Shown piece after piece: positions 28,157 through 36,445 of a stretch of DNA of 64,000 nt (the first letter of the stretch is position 1; each line of letters starts with the position of its first letter). The notes under the pieces are model-generated. The model ran no database searches. It was not told the origin of the DNA and saw only the letters and a list, made by a program, of their open reading frames with translations. Position numbers and translations under genes: made by a program. Source of the stretch: Pedobacter sp. B4-66 (GTDB taxonomy: Bacteria > Bacteroidota > Bacteroidia > Sphingobacteriales > Sphingobacteriaceae); contig NZ_JAFVME010000015.1 in the NCBI RefSeq assembly GCF_018492665.1, forward strand, positions 1 through 64,000, written 5' to 3'.

Positions 28157-28213
28157 TACTCCTCACGTAGGGGTATAAGTTAATCATGTTGTCTTACTCT
28201 AAAACAAGACAAC
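28157..28213 (+). promoter_or_regulatory. Dyad and start-proximal hairpin before the LA_2272 gene
   Basis: TACTCC-N7-GGGGTA (28157-28175) is an imperfect dyad. GTTGTCTT (28188-28195) and AAGACAAC (28206-28213) form a perfect 8-base stem with a 10-base loop, ending one base before the ATG at 28215. Folded in RNA, it would cover the ribosome-binding region. Confidence 0.45.
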
Positions 28214-28214
28214 A

Positions 28215-29354
28215 ATGAACATTAAATCTTTTATCACAACTTCAGTATTATTAGCTGCAGGATTAACTACCAGTATCAGTGCAAATGCACAAAATCAGAT
28301 GCCAGGAAAAATGCATATTGGTATTGTGTATCCATTAAGTACCAATGGAACTCATGCTCCCTTAGATACTAACAACCTTTCTTTTAATTTGATTGGAGGC
28401 GTATCTGCTGCCGAACGTGGTTTCGCATTCGCAGGTCTTTCAAATGTTGTGCTTCATGATAGCAAAGGGTTTCTGTTTGCAGGCTTCTCTAACCATGTAA
28501 TTAAAAATGCAGACGGCGGATTATTTGCAGGCTTTGCGAATACTTATGGTGGTGGCGATGGCTTTGCTTTCGCTGGATTCAGCAATATCTCTTCGGGAAA
28601 TGTGAAAGGTGCACAGTTTGCAGGCTTTGCAAATGTTGCAAAAGATATGAATGGCGCTCAGTTCGCTGGGTTTACTAATATTGCTAAAAATGTAACAGCA
28701 TCGCAGTTTGCAGGCTTTGCCAATATTGCCAAGGATGTGAAAGGCTCTCAGCTTGCCGGTTTTATCAATACCGCAAAGGATGTAAAGGGTTCTCAAATTG
28801 CAGGGTTTATAAATGTTGCAAAAAAAGTTAAAGGAGCTCAGATAGCTGGTTTTATGAATATTGCAGAGAGCAGCGATTTTCCTATAGGTATTGTAAACAT
28901 CATTAAAAACGGGGAGAAAAGTATAGGCATAAGTACTAACGAAAACCTGACTACAATGTTGACTTTCAGATCTGGAGGTAGGGTGCTTTATGGAATTTTA
29001 GGGGTTGGTTATAACTTTAAAAACGATAAAGAAGTATATGCAATTGAGGCTGGTTTTGGAGCGCATTTCTTTCAATCAAAAAGCTTTAGGTTAAACACAG
29101 AGTTAACAGCAACTACTTTGGAGAGCTTTAAAGATGGAGAATATTTTAACACTTCATTACGTGTATTACCTGCATTAAAGATTGCCAAATTTCTGGAAAT
29201 CTATGCTGGTCCTTCTCTTAACTACGTAAACACCAATACTGCTGAAGGCAAAGCACTAAACAAACATTATATATCGAAATGGCAAAACAAGTGGGGTAAC
29301 GACTTCCAAGGGCTATACGTTGGATACACTGGAGGTATTCAGGTAATCTTTTAA
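28215..29354 (+). CDS. LA_2272-type surface repeat protein
   Basis: 379 aa with a signal peptide ending in SANAQ. Residues 70-232 are about ten repeats of 15-16 residues with the core GxQxAGFxNxAKxVK (AGF/AGL at 73, 89, 105, 120, 136, 151, 166, 181, 196, 211), as in LA_2272-family surface proteins of Leptospira and Bacteroidetes. The C-terminal part (240-379) has amphipathic strands and ends GGIQVIF, like the last strand of an outer-membrane barrel. The function is unknown. The protein at 33379 carries the same repeats and a related C-terminus. Its start codon abuts a perfect hairpin. Confidence 0.85.
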   Translation: MNIKSFITTSVLLAAGLTTSISANAQNQMPGKMHIGIVYPLSTNGTHAPLDTNNLSFNLIGGVSAAERGFAFAGLSNVVLHDSKGFLFAGFSNHVIKNADGGLFAGFANTYGGGDGFAFAGFSNISSGNVKGAQFAGFANVAKDMNGAQFAGFTNIAKNVTASQFAGFANIAKDVKGSQLAGFINTAKDVKGSQIAGFINVAKKVKGAQIAGFMNIAESSDFPIGIVNIIKNGEKSIGISTNENLTTMLTFRSGGRVLYGILGVGYNFKNDKEVYAIEAGFGAHFFQSKSFRLNTELTATTLESFKDGEYFNTSLRVLPALKIAKFLEIYAGPSLNYVNTNTAEGKALNKHYISKWQNKWGNDFQGLYVGYTGGIQVIF

Positions 29355-29418
29355 CTACTTGCAACCTTTAATTAAAATTAACAATCATCATTTATAACAC
29401 ATTAAAAAACAACCTACT

Positions 29419-30069
29419 ATGAAAAACTTAGTATTATACGTTTACATCAGTCTGCTATTTATTTCTTGTTCAAAGGACAGGCTAACAGCTAGTGGCGACA
29501 AAATCACAGAGGAACGCAAACCAGGTAGCTTTACAGGAATAAACGGAAGTGGCTCCAACCCTATCCATGTAGTATATGGTGCCGATTTTAAGGTTATTTT
29601 AAAAGGATCTGACAATTTGATTCCTCGTTTTAAAACCAAGGTTATGAGCAATGTTTTGTATCTGGAATATGAACAAGCCAGCGTTAGGCACGATGACATT
29701 GAGGTATTTATTACGATGCCATTGATAGACCGTGTTTCGTTAAGTGGCAGCGGCGAAGTTGAGATTAAAGGTCAGTTTCCTGATGTGGATGTTTTTAAAA
29801 CCTCTATTAGCGGATCTGGGGAGGTTGAGGTTGACGAGCCGCTTAATGCAAGGCAGACCAAAGTTGATATTTCAGGCTCTGGCAATGCTGATCTGGAAAA
29901 GCTAAACACCAAAACTGCTGACATAGATGTTTCAGGCAGTGGTGATGTTAAGATAAAAGTGCAGGACTTACTTAAGGCTAAAATAAGCGGTAGTGGTAAA
30001 GTTTACTACTGGGGTAGTCCTCAGGTTAATTCTGACATCAGCGGATCAGGAAAAGTAATTAAACTTTAA
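29419..30069 (+). CDS. DUF2807 (head GIN domain) lipoprotein
   Basis: 216 aa. The signal peptide ends in LLFISC, a lipobox. The body is DUF2807, built from repeating SGSGxV/IxI strands (RVSLSGSGEVEIKG, SISGSGEVEVDE, DISGSGNADLE, DVSGSGDVKIK, DISGSGKVIKL), which should form a parallel beta-helix. The family is named a putative autotransporter adhesin head but its role is not established. It follows the LA_2272 gene by 64 bases. A second DUF2807 lipoprotein is at 62610. Confidence 0.9.
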   Translation: MKNLVLYVYISLLFISCSKDRLTASGDKITEERKPGSFTGINGSGSNPIHVVYGADFKVILKGSDNLIPRFKTKVMSNVLYLEYEQASVRHDDIEVFITMPLIDRVSLSGSGEVEIKGQFPDVDVFKTSISGSGEVEVDEPLNARQTKVDISGSGNADLEKLNTKTADIDVSGSGDVKIKVQDLLKAKISGSGKVYYWGSPQVNSDISGSGKVIKL

Positions 30070-30107
30070 AAGCATTTATTGCGACATCTAATTAACTAAT
30101 ACTTAAA

Positions 30108-30125
30108 ATACCCACTTATAGGTAT
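30108..30125. promoter_or_regulatory. Inverted repeat before the sterol desaturase fusion gene
   Basis: ATACC-N8-GGTAT, about 67 bases before the start at 30192. It is similar in style to the TACTCC/GGGGTA dyad before the LA_2272 gene at 28215. This is weak evidence for a shared regulator. Confidence 0.25.
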
Positions 30126-30191
30126 GTTCTGGCACAGTTAGTTAATATAGTTTAGCAACGGATAAATACACGACTCTTAAACATAACTATT

Positions 30192-31730
30192 ATGGCTTTG
30201 ATTCAATCATATTGGCAAAATTTCATCTCTCTTTTCGGAGCAGCAAGGATTCCGATTAATGACATCCATCAGTTAGAGAAAAGTGCCCCGGATCTATTGG
30301 TATATGCCTTGCCTTTGGTATTCTTTTGCACTGCATTGGAATGTGGATTTTCGCACTTTGCAGAGCATAAAAGCTATGAAAAGAAAGAAACTGTTGGGTC
30401 GGTTTTTATTGGCCTTGGAAATTTGGCGGTTAATCTTTTAATGAAAGCAGTATTGCTTTATGGCGCTGTTTGGATATATAATATTTTGCCATGGCGAATG
30501 AGCCTAAACTGGTGGACTTTGATTCCGTGCTTTATCATTTATGATTGCTGTAGCTATTGGTCGCACAGAATCTCTCATTTCAACAGGTTCTTTTGGGCTA
30601 CACATGTGGTACATCACTCCGCTGAACATTACAATTTAACAGTTGCATTTAGACAAAGTTGGGTGCAACATTTTAAAACTGTATTTTTTATTCCGGTGGC
30701 TTTAATGGGTTTCAATCCTGTTATATTCTTTGTAGCGAGTCAGTTGAGTACATTATATCAATTTTGGGTTCACACTGAGGCTATTGGAAAGTTATACCCT
30801 TTTATTGAAAAGTATTTTGGTACTCCATCTAATCACAGGGTACACCATGGTAGTCAGGAGAAGTATTTGGACAAGAACTTTGGTGCTATGTTTATGATTT
30901 GGGATCATTTATTTGGAACTTTTCAATACGAAGAGGAACAACCGATTTATGGTCTGACTACGCCTGTTGAGAATAAAACTAACCCCTTTATTTTGAACTT
31001 CCATGAGTATAGAGATATGATTAAGGATGTGAAACAAAGTGATGGAATAAGGGAAATGTTGTTCTTCATTTTTGCTAGTCCGGGTAAGATTTACAAGCAC
31101 AAGCTTACACATAGTGAAAAGAAAAAAGCTAGCGTTAATGGCACTAAAAGCAAGGTATTAAACACGTTAAAATTTGCAGGTATATTATTGATGATCATTT
31201 TGTTGCTTAGTGAGTCTTTAAATGTTTTTAGTCAGCCTTTAAAAAAGGGGTATGAGCAAGAAACATCGGGACTACCTACTCCTAAAGGAGAAAATCTGCT
31301 GTTTTTTCTTCAGAGAAATCCTGATGCTAATACAGTGATCTATGAGCTTAACTTTAAAAGTGATGGTGTGCTAGATCGTGAAAATCCAGTTAAAGGGTCG
31401 TGGATCAGGTATACGGAGCAAATCAAATACAAGGAATTAACTGGTATTGAGCGCAGGTTTGCTTATGGCGTTAAATGTAAAGCTTTGCCGAATGATGAGT
31501 ATGAAATAAGATTGGTTGCTTATAAAAAGATGCCGCTGTATCTTAAAAGGTCAGAAATTGATAATAAATACAAGATTTACATAAAGGATGAGGGTAAGGA
31601 CCTATTGTTGAAAAGGGTTTTTGTTAGAGTTAATGGTGGTTCTTTTTGGTTTCCAAAAGTAGAATACATTGATTTGATAACTGTGAATAGTGCTTCGGGA
31701 ATGGAGTTTTTAAAGCGGATTGAGATTTAG
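30192..31730 (+). CDS. Sterol desaturase/fatty acid hydroxylase fused to DUF4833
   Basis: 512 aa. The first 300 or so residues are a membrane fatty acid hydroxylase with the diiron His motifs HRISH, HVVHHSAEH and HRVHHG. From about 315 there is a stretch FAGILLMIILLLSESLNVFS, like a signal peptide, then a soluble domain matching DUF4833 (NLLFFLQRNPDANTVIYELN, then FAYGVKCKALPNDEYEIRL). The layout suggests fusion of a hydroxylase gene to a former secreted-protein gene. The second part should be periplasmic. The substrate is unknown; a lipid or carotenoid is usual for the family. Confidence 0.85.
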   Translation: MALIQSYWQNFISLFGAARIPINDIHQLEKSAPDLLVYALPLVFFCTALECGFSHFAEHKSYEKKETVGSVFIGLGNLAVNLLMKAVLLYGAVWIYNILPWRMSLNWWTLIPCFIIYDCCSYWSHRISHFNRFFWATHVVHHSAEHYNLTVAFRQSWVQHFKTVFFIPVALMGFNPVIFFVASQLSTLYQFWVHTEAIGKLYPFIEKYFGTPSNHRVHHGSQEKYLDKNFGAMFMIWDHLFGTFQYEEEQPIYGLTTPVENKTNPFILNFHEYRDMIKDVKQSDGIREMLFFIFASPGKIYKHKLTHSEKKKASVNGTKSKVLNTLKFAGILLMIILLLSESLNVFSQPLKKGYEQETSGLPTPKGENLLFFLQRNPDANTVIYELNFKSDGVLDRENPVKGSWIRYTEQIKYKELTGIERRFAYGVKCKALPNDEYEIRLVAYKKMPLYLKRSEIDNKYKIYIKDEGKDLLLKRVFVRVNGGSFWFPKVEYIDLITVNSASGMEFLKRIEI

Positions 31731-31798
31731 GCCGGGCGCTTACGAAAAACTAATATATTTGACTAAGAAACAAACCAACCTATTGAAAAAACGAATTA

Positions 31799-32392
31799 GT
31801 GGAATTGAATCATACCCCTATTAAAACTAGCTCGCCGCCCTATTATGATGATAAAGTATTTGAACAAATGTTCAAAGCACATTATAAAGAGCTTCACTCC
31901 TATGCCAATATAATGCTTAGGGACGAAGACACTGCGGAGGAAATTGTACAATCTATGTTTCTTAAATTCTGGGAAAAGAGAGCGTTGTTAAATGTGCAAA
32001 CTTCAATAAAAGCATACTTGTACAAATGTGTTTATAATGATAGTTTAAATTACATAAAACACCAAAAGGTTAAAACAAAATACCAGGATTTTGCAGCTTA
32101 TACCATGAATAATCATCATGAAGCAGCATCATCAAAAGTAGAGCTTACTGAACTTCAATTTAAGCTTCAGGAAGCATTAAATGAATTGCCTGAACATTGC
32201 AGAACTATTTTTCAGATGAGCAGGTTTGAGGAATTGAAATATAGAGAAATAGCTGAGCAACTAGATCTTTCTATTAAAACAGTAGAAAATCAGATGGGTA
32301 AGGCTTTAAAGATATTGCGTTTGAAACTGGCCGATTTCATTGCGTTCATTTTGCCAGGCATAATCATGTATTACAAGGATTTTTTTAATTAA
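31799..32392 (+). CDS. ECF RNA polymerase sigma-70 factor
   Basis: 197 aa from a GTG at 31799. The next ATG (residue 24) would cut into region 2 at VFEQMFKAHYKELHSYA, so the GTG or a TTG two codons later is more likely. Region 2 has DEDTAEEIVQSMFLKFWEKR. Region 4 has LPEHCRTIFQMSRFEELKYR, then IAEQLDLSIKTVENQMGKAL. This is the FecI-like class common in Bacteroidetes. It is followed after 9 bases by a FecR anti-sigma gene. Confidence 0.93.
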   Translation: MELNHTPIKTSSPPYYDDKVFEQMFKAHYKELHSYANIMLRDEDTAEEIVQSMFLKFWEKRALLNVQTSIKAYLYKCVYNDSLNYIKHQKVKTKYQDFAAYTMNNHHEAASSKVELTELQFKLQEALNELPEHCRTIFQMSRFEELKYREIAEQLDLSIKTVENQMGKALKILRLKLADFIAFILPGIIMYYKDFFN

Positions 32393-32401
32393 GAGGAACA
32401 G

Positions 32402-33379
32402 ATGACCGAGGAAATATTGATAAAGTTTCTTTTAAAAGAAACAAGTGAAGAAGAAAGTATTGCTGTACAAAAATGGCTGGATGAGGCTACCTCTAACCGG
32501 GCGCAGTATACTCAACTTGAAAAAATCTGGACTGCAAGTAAAAGCTTAAGTAGTACAAGTAATATTGATGAGGAACAGGCCTGGACTAAATTTAAAGCTA
32601 GAGCTTCTAGCACAGAAACTTTTAGCTCACATGAAGCTATTGTGCGTCCAATAAAACAGTCTTTCGGATGGTTAAAAATTGCCGCTGTTTTGGTTTTAGT
32701 TGCCGGAGCATGGATGATGTATAATGTATTTGGCCCTGCAAACTATACCGATCTGACGGCGAGCAATAAGGTGATCACAGAACATCTTCCTGATGGATCT
32801 GAAGTAACTTTGAATAAAAATTCGCAGATCAGCTATGCTACTGATTTTAAAGAAGACCGCAGTGTTAAGCTTAAAAAGGGTGATGTGTTTTTTAATGTCG
32901 CTCATGATAAATCGAGGCCATTTGTAATTGAGGTAAATAAGATTTCGGTAACTGTTGTTGGTACCTCCTTTAATGTGAAGCACTTAAAAGGTGAAACTGA
33001 AGTAATTGTAGAAACAGGTATTGTAAAAGTGAGCACAGGTAAAGAGGTAGTGGAATTGCGTAAAGGAGAAAAGGTTTTGATTAAAGAGGCATCACCAAAA
33101 TTGATTAAGGAACAAAATACCGATCAGTTGTATAACTACTACCGCAGCGGAGAGTTTGTGTTTTCGAAAACTCCACTTTGGAAGGTTGCAGAGATTTTAA
33201 ACCAAGCCTATGACGCACAGATAGTAATACAGGATGCGAGTATTGCTAATGAAACGCTTAATACTACGCTTAAAGAAGCAACTCCTCTGGATAGTAATCT
33301 GAAGTTAATTACTCAGACTATGCAGAACTTGAAAATAGATCGTAACGATGGGCAGATTGTATTGTCTAAAATTAAATAA
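32402..33379 (+). CDS. FecR family anti-sigma factor
   Basis: 325 aa. A cytoplasmic N-terminus is followed by one membrane segment (WLKIAAVLVLVAGAWMMYNV, about 88-108), then the periplasmic FecR domain (HLPDGSEVTLNKNSQISYAT and RPFVIEVNKISVTVVGTSF). The C-terminal DUF4974-like region (FSKTPLWKVAEILNQAYDAQ) normally contacts the receptor STN domain. The stop overlaps the start of the next gene (TAATG), so the two are translationally coupled. Confidence 0.93.
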   Translation: MTEEILIKFLLKETSEEESIAVQKWLDEATSNRAQYTQLEKIWTASKSLSSTSNIDEEQAWTKFKARASSTETFSSHEAIVRPIKQSFGWLKIAAVLVLVAGAWMMYNVFGPANYTDLTASNKVITEHLPDGSEVTLNKNSQISYATDFKEDRSVKLKKGDVFFNVAHDKSRPFVIEVNKISVTVVGTSFNVKHLKGETEVIVETGIVKVSTGKEVVELRKGEKVLIKEASPKLIKEQNTDQLYNYYRSGEFVFSKTPLWKVAEILNQAYDAQIVIQDASIANETLNTTLKEATPLDSNLKLITQTMQNLKIDRNDGQIVLSKIK

Positions 33380-35121
33380 TGAGATTAAAAATAGTCATAA
33401 CCCTATTATTTGTAACCGGATATTGTAATGCACAGTCTTCTGTGACCAATTACATGCGCAATTTGGATAAAAGGGTTAATCTGGATATTAAGCAGCAGCC
33501 AATTTCTGAGGTGCTCAATAAAATGAGTAAAGCCGGGGATTTCTATTTCTCTTACAGCGGCTCTCTGTTTAAACAGGATAGCATAGTAAACATTAAGGCA
33601 AAAGATATGCAGGTTAGGGATGTTCTTGATCGTATATTTAATGGCAAAGTAGACTATAAAGAGACCGGTCAGTACATTATTCTTCGCTATGCGGCGAATC
33701 ACCTCACTATAGAGCCAGAGAACATTACAAGTGCTGAAAAGCTATATATCATCAGTGGTTATGTCGTTGATACAGAAACAGGCAAAAAAGTAAAGCAGGC
33801 TAGTGTTTACGAAAAGCGCTTGCTTCAATCGGTACTTACGGATAACGATGGTTATTTCAGGCTTCGATTTAAGGGTGAGCATACTGAAGTGACTTTAACT
33901 GCTAGCAAGGATAGTTATAGGGATACTTCGCTGGTTTTTTTGGCCGATATTACAGTTAAGCCCGAGGGTTATGTTGATGAAGATTCGGAACAGGGGGGTG
34001 AGTTTTTAAATTCTATTGAGAGTTCTGGTATTAGCAGGTTCTTTATTTCTTCGAAACAGCGTATGCAGAGTTTAAATATTCCTGATTTCTTTGCTAATAC
34101 TCCTTTTCAGGCTTCTCTTACTCCCGGTTTAAGTACACATGGAATAATGAGTTCGCAGGTGATTAATAAGTTTTCTTTGAATATTTTAGGTGGTTATACC
34201 GCAGGAACTGATGGTGTTGAGGTTGCCGGAATGTTTAACATCACTAAAGGAAATGTTAAAAAATTGCAGATAGCGGGGGTGTTTAATGGTGTTGGTGGTT
34301 CGGTAGACGGTGTACAGGTTGCAGGTGTGCTAAACGATGTGCGCACAAATTCTAAGGGTGTACAGGTTGCTGGATTGCTTAACCATGTAAAGGAAAAGAC
34401 TGAAGGCCTGCAAGTTGGCGGTGTTGCCAATGTGGTGTCCAAAGATATGAAGGGGATTCAGATTGCAGGCTTTGGTAATTTAACGTCTAAAAACCTTAAT
34501 GGTATGCAGATAGCCGGTTTTGGCAACATGACTTCGCAAAAAATGAAAGGGACTCAGATTGCTGGTTTCTTTAATTACGCCAAGGAAATGGATGGTTTAC
34601 AGATTGGTATCGTAAATATTTCTGGTCGTTCTGATGGCTATAGCTTAGGTTTAATAAACTATGTACATCATGGTTATCATAAGCTTAGTTTCTCCACCAA
34701 TGAAACCATAAACGCCAATGCATCTTTTAAAATGGGTAATGCGAATTTGTATAATATCATATTGGCTGGAAAAAACTTTGCCGACTCTGCCAATGTTGAG
34801 ACTGCTGGTTTAGGGTTTGGCCATGATTTTGTATTTAGCAACAGGTTCTCTGTAGCTGCCGAGATAACTTCTCAGTATTTATACCTCGGCAATTGGGATT
34901 ATTCGAATTTCTTACATAGGTTTCAAACTAATCTACAGATTCAGCTGATTAAAGGTGTATCGATATTTGGTGGTCCGGTTTATTCAATTTATTCTACAGA
35001 TGCTCCTGAAGGTTCGAGCGGCAAGGGTTACAAACAGAATGTAGCTCCTACAAAGCATGATTACATTAGCAAAAGAGCCAAGGGTTGGATTGGTTGGAAT
35101 GTTGGTATCACAATTATGTAG
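33379..35121 (+). CDS. STN + carboxypeptidase-regulatory + LA_2272 repeat protein (putative transducer)
   Basis: 580 aa. The signal peptide ends in GYCNAQ. The STN domain is at about 32-100 (NLDIKQQPISEVLNKMSKAG, then DMQVRDVLDRIFNGKVDY). A CarboxypepD_reg-like domain is at about 115-195 (IISGYVVDTETGKKVKQASV). Then come about eight 15-16 residue LA_2272 repeats with the core GxQxAGxxNxx. The barrel-like C-terminus is related to that of the protein at 28215. There is no TonB plug or 22-strand barrel. In this position Bacteroidetes normally have a SusC-type transducer, so this gene may have replaced it. The gene overlaps the convergent sirtuin by 8 bases. Confidence 0.85.
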   Translation: MRLKIVITLLFVTGYCNAQSSVTNYMRNLDKRVNLDIKQQPISEVLNKMSKAGDFYFSYSGSLFKQDSIVNIKAKDMQVRDVLDRIFNGKVDYKETGQYIILRYAANHLTIEPENITSAEKLYIISGYVVDTETGKKVKQASVYEKRLLQSVLTDNDGYFRLRFKGEHTEVTLTASKDSYRDTSLVFLADITVKPEGYVDEDSEQGGEFLNSIESSGISRFFISSKQRMQSLNIPDFFANTPFQASLTPGLSTHGIMSSQVINKFSLNILGGYTAGTDGVEVAGMFNITKGNVKKLQIAGVFNGVGGSVDGVQVAGVLNDVRTNSKGVQVAGLLNHVKEKTEGLQVGGVANVVSKDMKGIQIAGFGNLTSKNLNGMQIAGFGNMTSQKMKGTQIAGFFNYAKEMDGLQIGIVNISGRSDGYSLGLINYVHHGYHKLSFSTNETINANASFKMGNANLYNIILAGKNFADSANVETAGLGFGHDFVFSNRFSVAAEITSQYLYLGNWDYSNFLHRFQTNLQIQLIKGVSIFGGPVYSIYSTDAPEGSSGKGYKQNVAPTKHDYISKRAKGWIGWNVGITIM

Positions 35122-35803
35122 TGGTTAGTGCTTCTACTACTTCTGCTACTCCGGATGTTGCTGCCTTTTCTATTTTTACGATGTTTTTATAGCGGCCTAC
35201 CTCGGGTATTCTAGGGTCTATTATGTATTTTATTGTTGTTTTTGGCACAAAATCTATTAGTCCTGCAGCTGGATAAACTGCCAACGAGGTTCCTATCAGC
35301 ATAAAAACATCTGCTTTTGAGCAGATTGAAGCTGCTATTTCTATCATTGGTACAGCTTCGCCAAACCAGACTACATGTGGCCGTAGTTGTGAACCAAGTT
35401 CACAGTACTCTCCTTCCTTGATTTCCCATCCGTTTATTGGGTAGGTTAGTTGGGGATTTATGTCTGACTGTGATCGGGTAATTACGCCATGTAGGTGGGT
35501 AACGTTTGATGAGCCAGCACGTTCATGTAAGTCATCTATGTTTTGGGTAATGATGTGAACATTGAAATAAGCTTCAAGATTGGCAAGGGCTTTATGGGCT
35601 GCATTTGGTTGCGCTTCTAATACTTGCTTCCTTCTTTGGTTGTAAAAGTCTTGCACTAGTGCAGGATTACGCTGCCAGGCTTCAGGGGTGGCAACGTCGT
35701 AAACATTGAATCCTTCCCACAATCCGTCAGTGTCTCTGAAAGTTTTTAAGCCGCTTTCAGCACTGATACCAGCTCCGGTTAATACTACAAGTTTTTTTTT
35801 CAT
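35114..35803 (-). CDS. Sir2-family NAD-dependent deacylase
   Basis: 229 aa. GAGISAESG (10-18) and TQNIDDLHERAG (86-97) bind NAD; the catalytic His is in HLHG (105). FYNQRR gives Tyr54 and Arg57, the YxxR pair of desuccinylase-type sirtuins. Only two cysteines exist in the protein, so the usual four-Cys zinc site is absent. It lies 60 bases beyond the cobalamin operon, but a strong terminator separates the two. Sirtuin CobB can bypass cobT in Salmonella cobalamin metabolism, which makes the adjacency curious, not proof of a link. Confidence 0.9.
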   Translation of the reverse strand: MKKKLVVLTGAGISAESGLKTFRDTDGLWEGFNVYDVATPEAWQRNPALVQDFYNQRRKQVLEAQPNAAHKALANLEAYFNVHIITQNIDDLHERAGSSNVTHLHGVITRSQSDINPQLTYPINGWEIKEGEYCELGSQLRPHVVWFGEAVPMIEIAASICSKADVFMLIGTSLAVYPAAGLIDFVPKTTIKYIIDPRIPEVGRYKNIVKIEKAATSGVAEVVEALTTT

Positions 35804-35808
35804 AAATG

Positions 35809-35837
35809 TAAAAAGGCTGTTCTTTTGGAACAGCCTT
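35809..35837 (-). terminator. Intrinsic terminator of the cobalamin operon
   Basis: AAGGCTGTTC (35813-35822) and GAACAGCCTT (35828-35837) form a perfect 10-base stem with a 5-base loop, followed on the minus strand by TTTT. It ends transcription downstream of the DUF6580 gene, before the sirtuin. Confidence 0.85.
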
Positions 35838-35863
35838 CAATATAATAAAAACTTTACTTACAA

Positions 35864-36445
35864 CTATACTGTTGTATTTGCTGATAAACTTAAACGTGGA
35901 TACTTAGCTCTTAGTAATTCAAATGCACCGAACATAATAGTACCGTAAGCTAGTGTTCCGTAAAGGAATAGTCTTTCATAAGGTATCGCAGCGCCTAAGC
36001 ATTTGATATATCCTGCTAAGGTCGGCTCATACAATCCTGGGAAGTACATTACACCAATATCGGCAACTATCCAGTGTACAAGAACAGCTAAAAGAGCTGC
36101 AGTTAGGAAACTTAATACAGTTACCTTTCTAATCAACAGCTTGGCAACAAGAACCATCATCACAAACGCGATATAAGTCCAATACCAACCGGCATAAAAG
36201 AAACCGTAACCTGATGTTTTGGCAATAAAAATATCACTTAACAATAAAAGCACTAAGGGGAATCCAAAAGCTTTGTAATTGTTATTAAAATATGCTCCTC
36301 CAAATAAGGCTATCGCCCCTACTGCAGAGAAATTTGCGATGTCTTTGAAATTATCAGATAGTGGTGCAGCAACGCGAATGAGGCTGATCACAACAATAAT
36401 TAACAGAAGAATGGCAGTACGTGGATTGAATTTAAATTCAGACAT
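35864..36445 (-). CDS. DUF6580 multi-pass membrane protein, last gene of the B12 operon
   Basis: 193 aa, with about five to six membrane segments (TAILLLIIVVISLIRV, PLVLLLLSDIFIA, YIAFVMMVLVAKLLI, FLTAALLAVLVHWIV). FSAVGAIALFGGAYF and FYAGWYWTYIAF fit the DUF6580 putative transport family. The fold and the position resemble small substrate-binding membrane subunits of ECF-type transporters, but that is inference. It is the last gene before the terminator of the riboswitch-led operon, so its expression should follow cobalamin. Confidence 0.7.
   Translation of the reverse strand: MSEFKFNPRTAILLLIIVVISLIRVAAPLSDNFKDIANFSAVGAIALFGGAYFNNNYKAFGFPLVLLLLSDIFIAKTSGYGFFYAGWYWTYIAFVMMVLVAKLLIRKVTVLSFLTAALLAVLVHWIVADIGVMYFPGLYEPTLAGYIKCLGAAIPYERLFLYGTLAYGTIMFGAFELLRAKYPRLSLSANTTV

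Noticed and set aside
34194..34442. Minus-strand open frame antisense to the LA_2272 repeats
   Set aside because: Its Thr/Pro-rich repeats are the mirror of the coding repeats on the other strand.
35114..35803. Sirtuin as a member of the cobalamin operon (a CobT substitute)
   Set aside because: A strong terminator lies between it and the operon; only proximity supports the idea.
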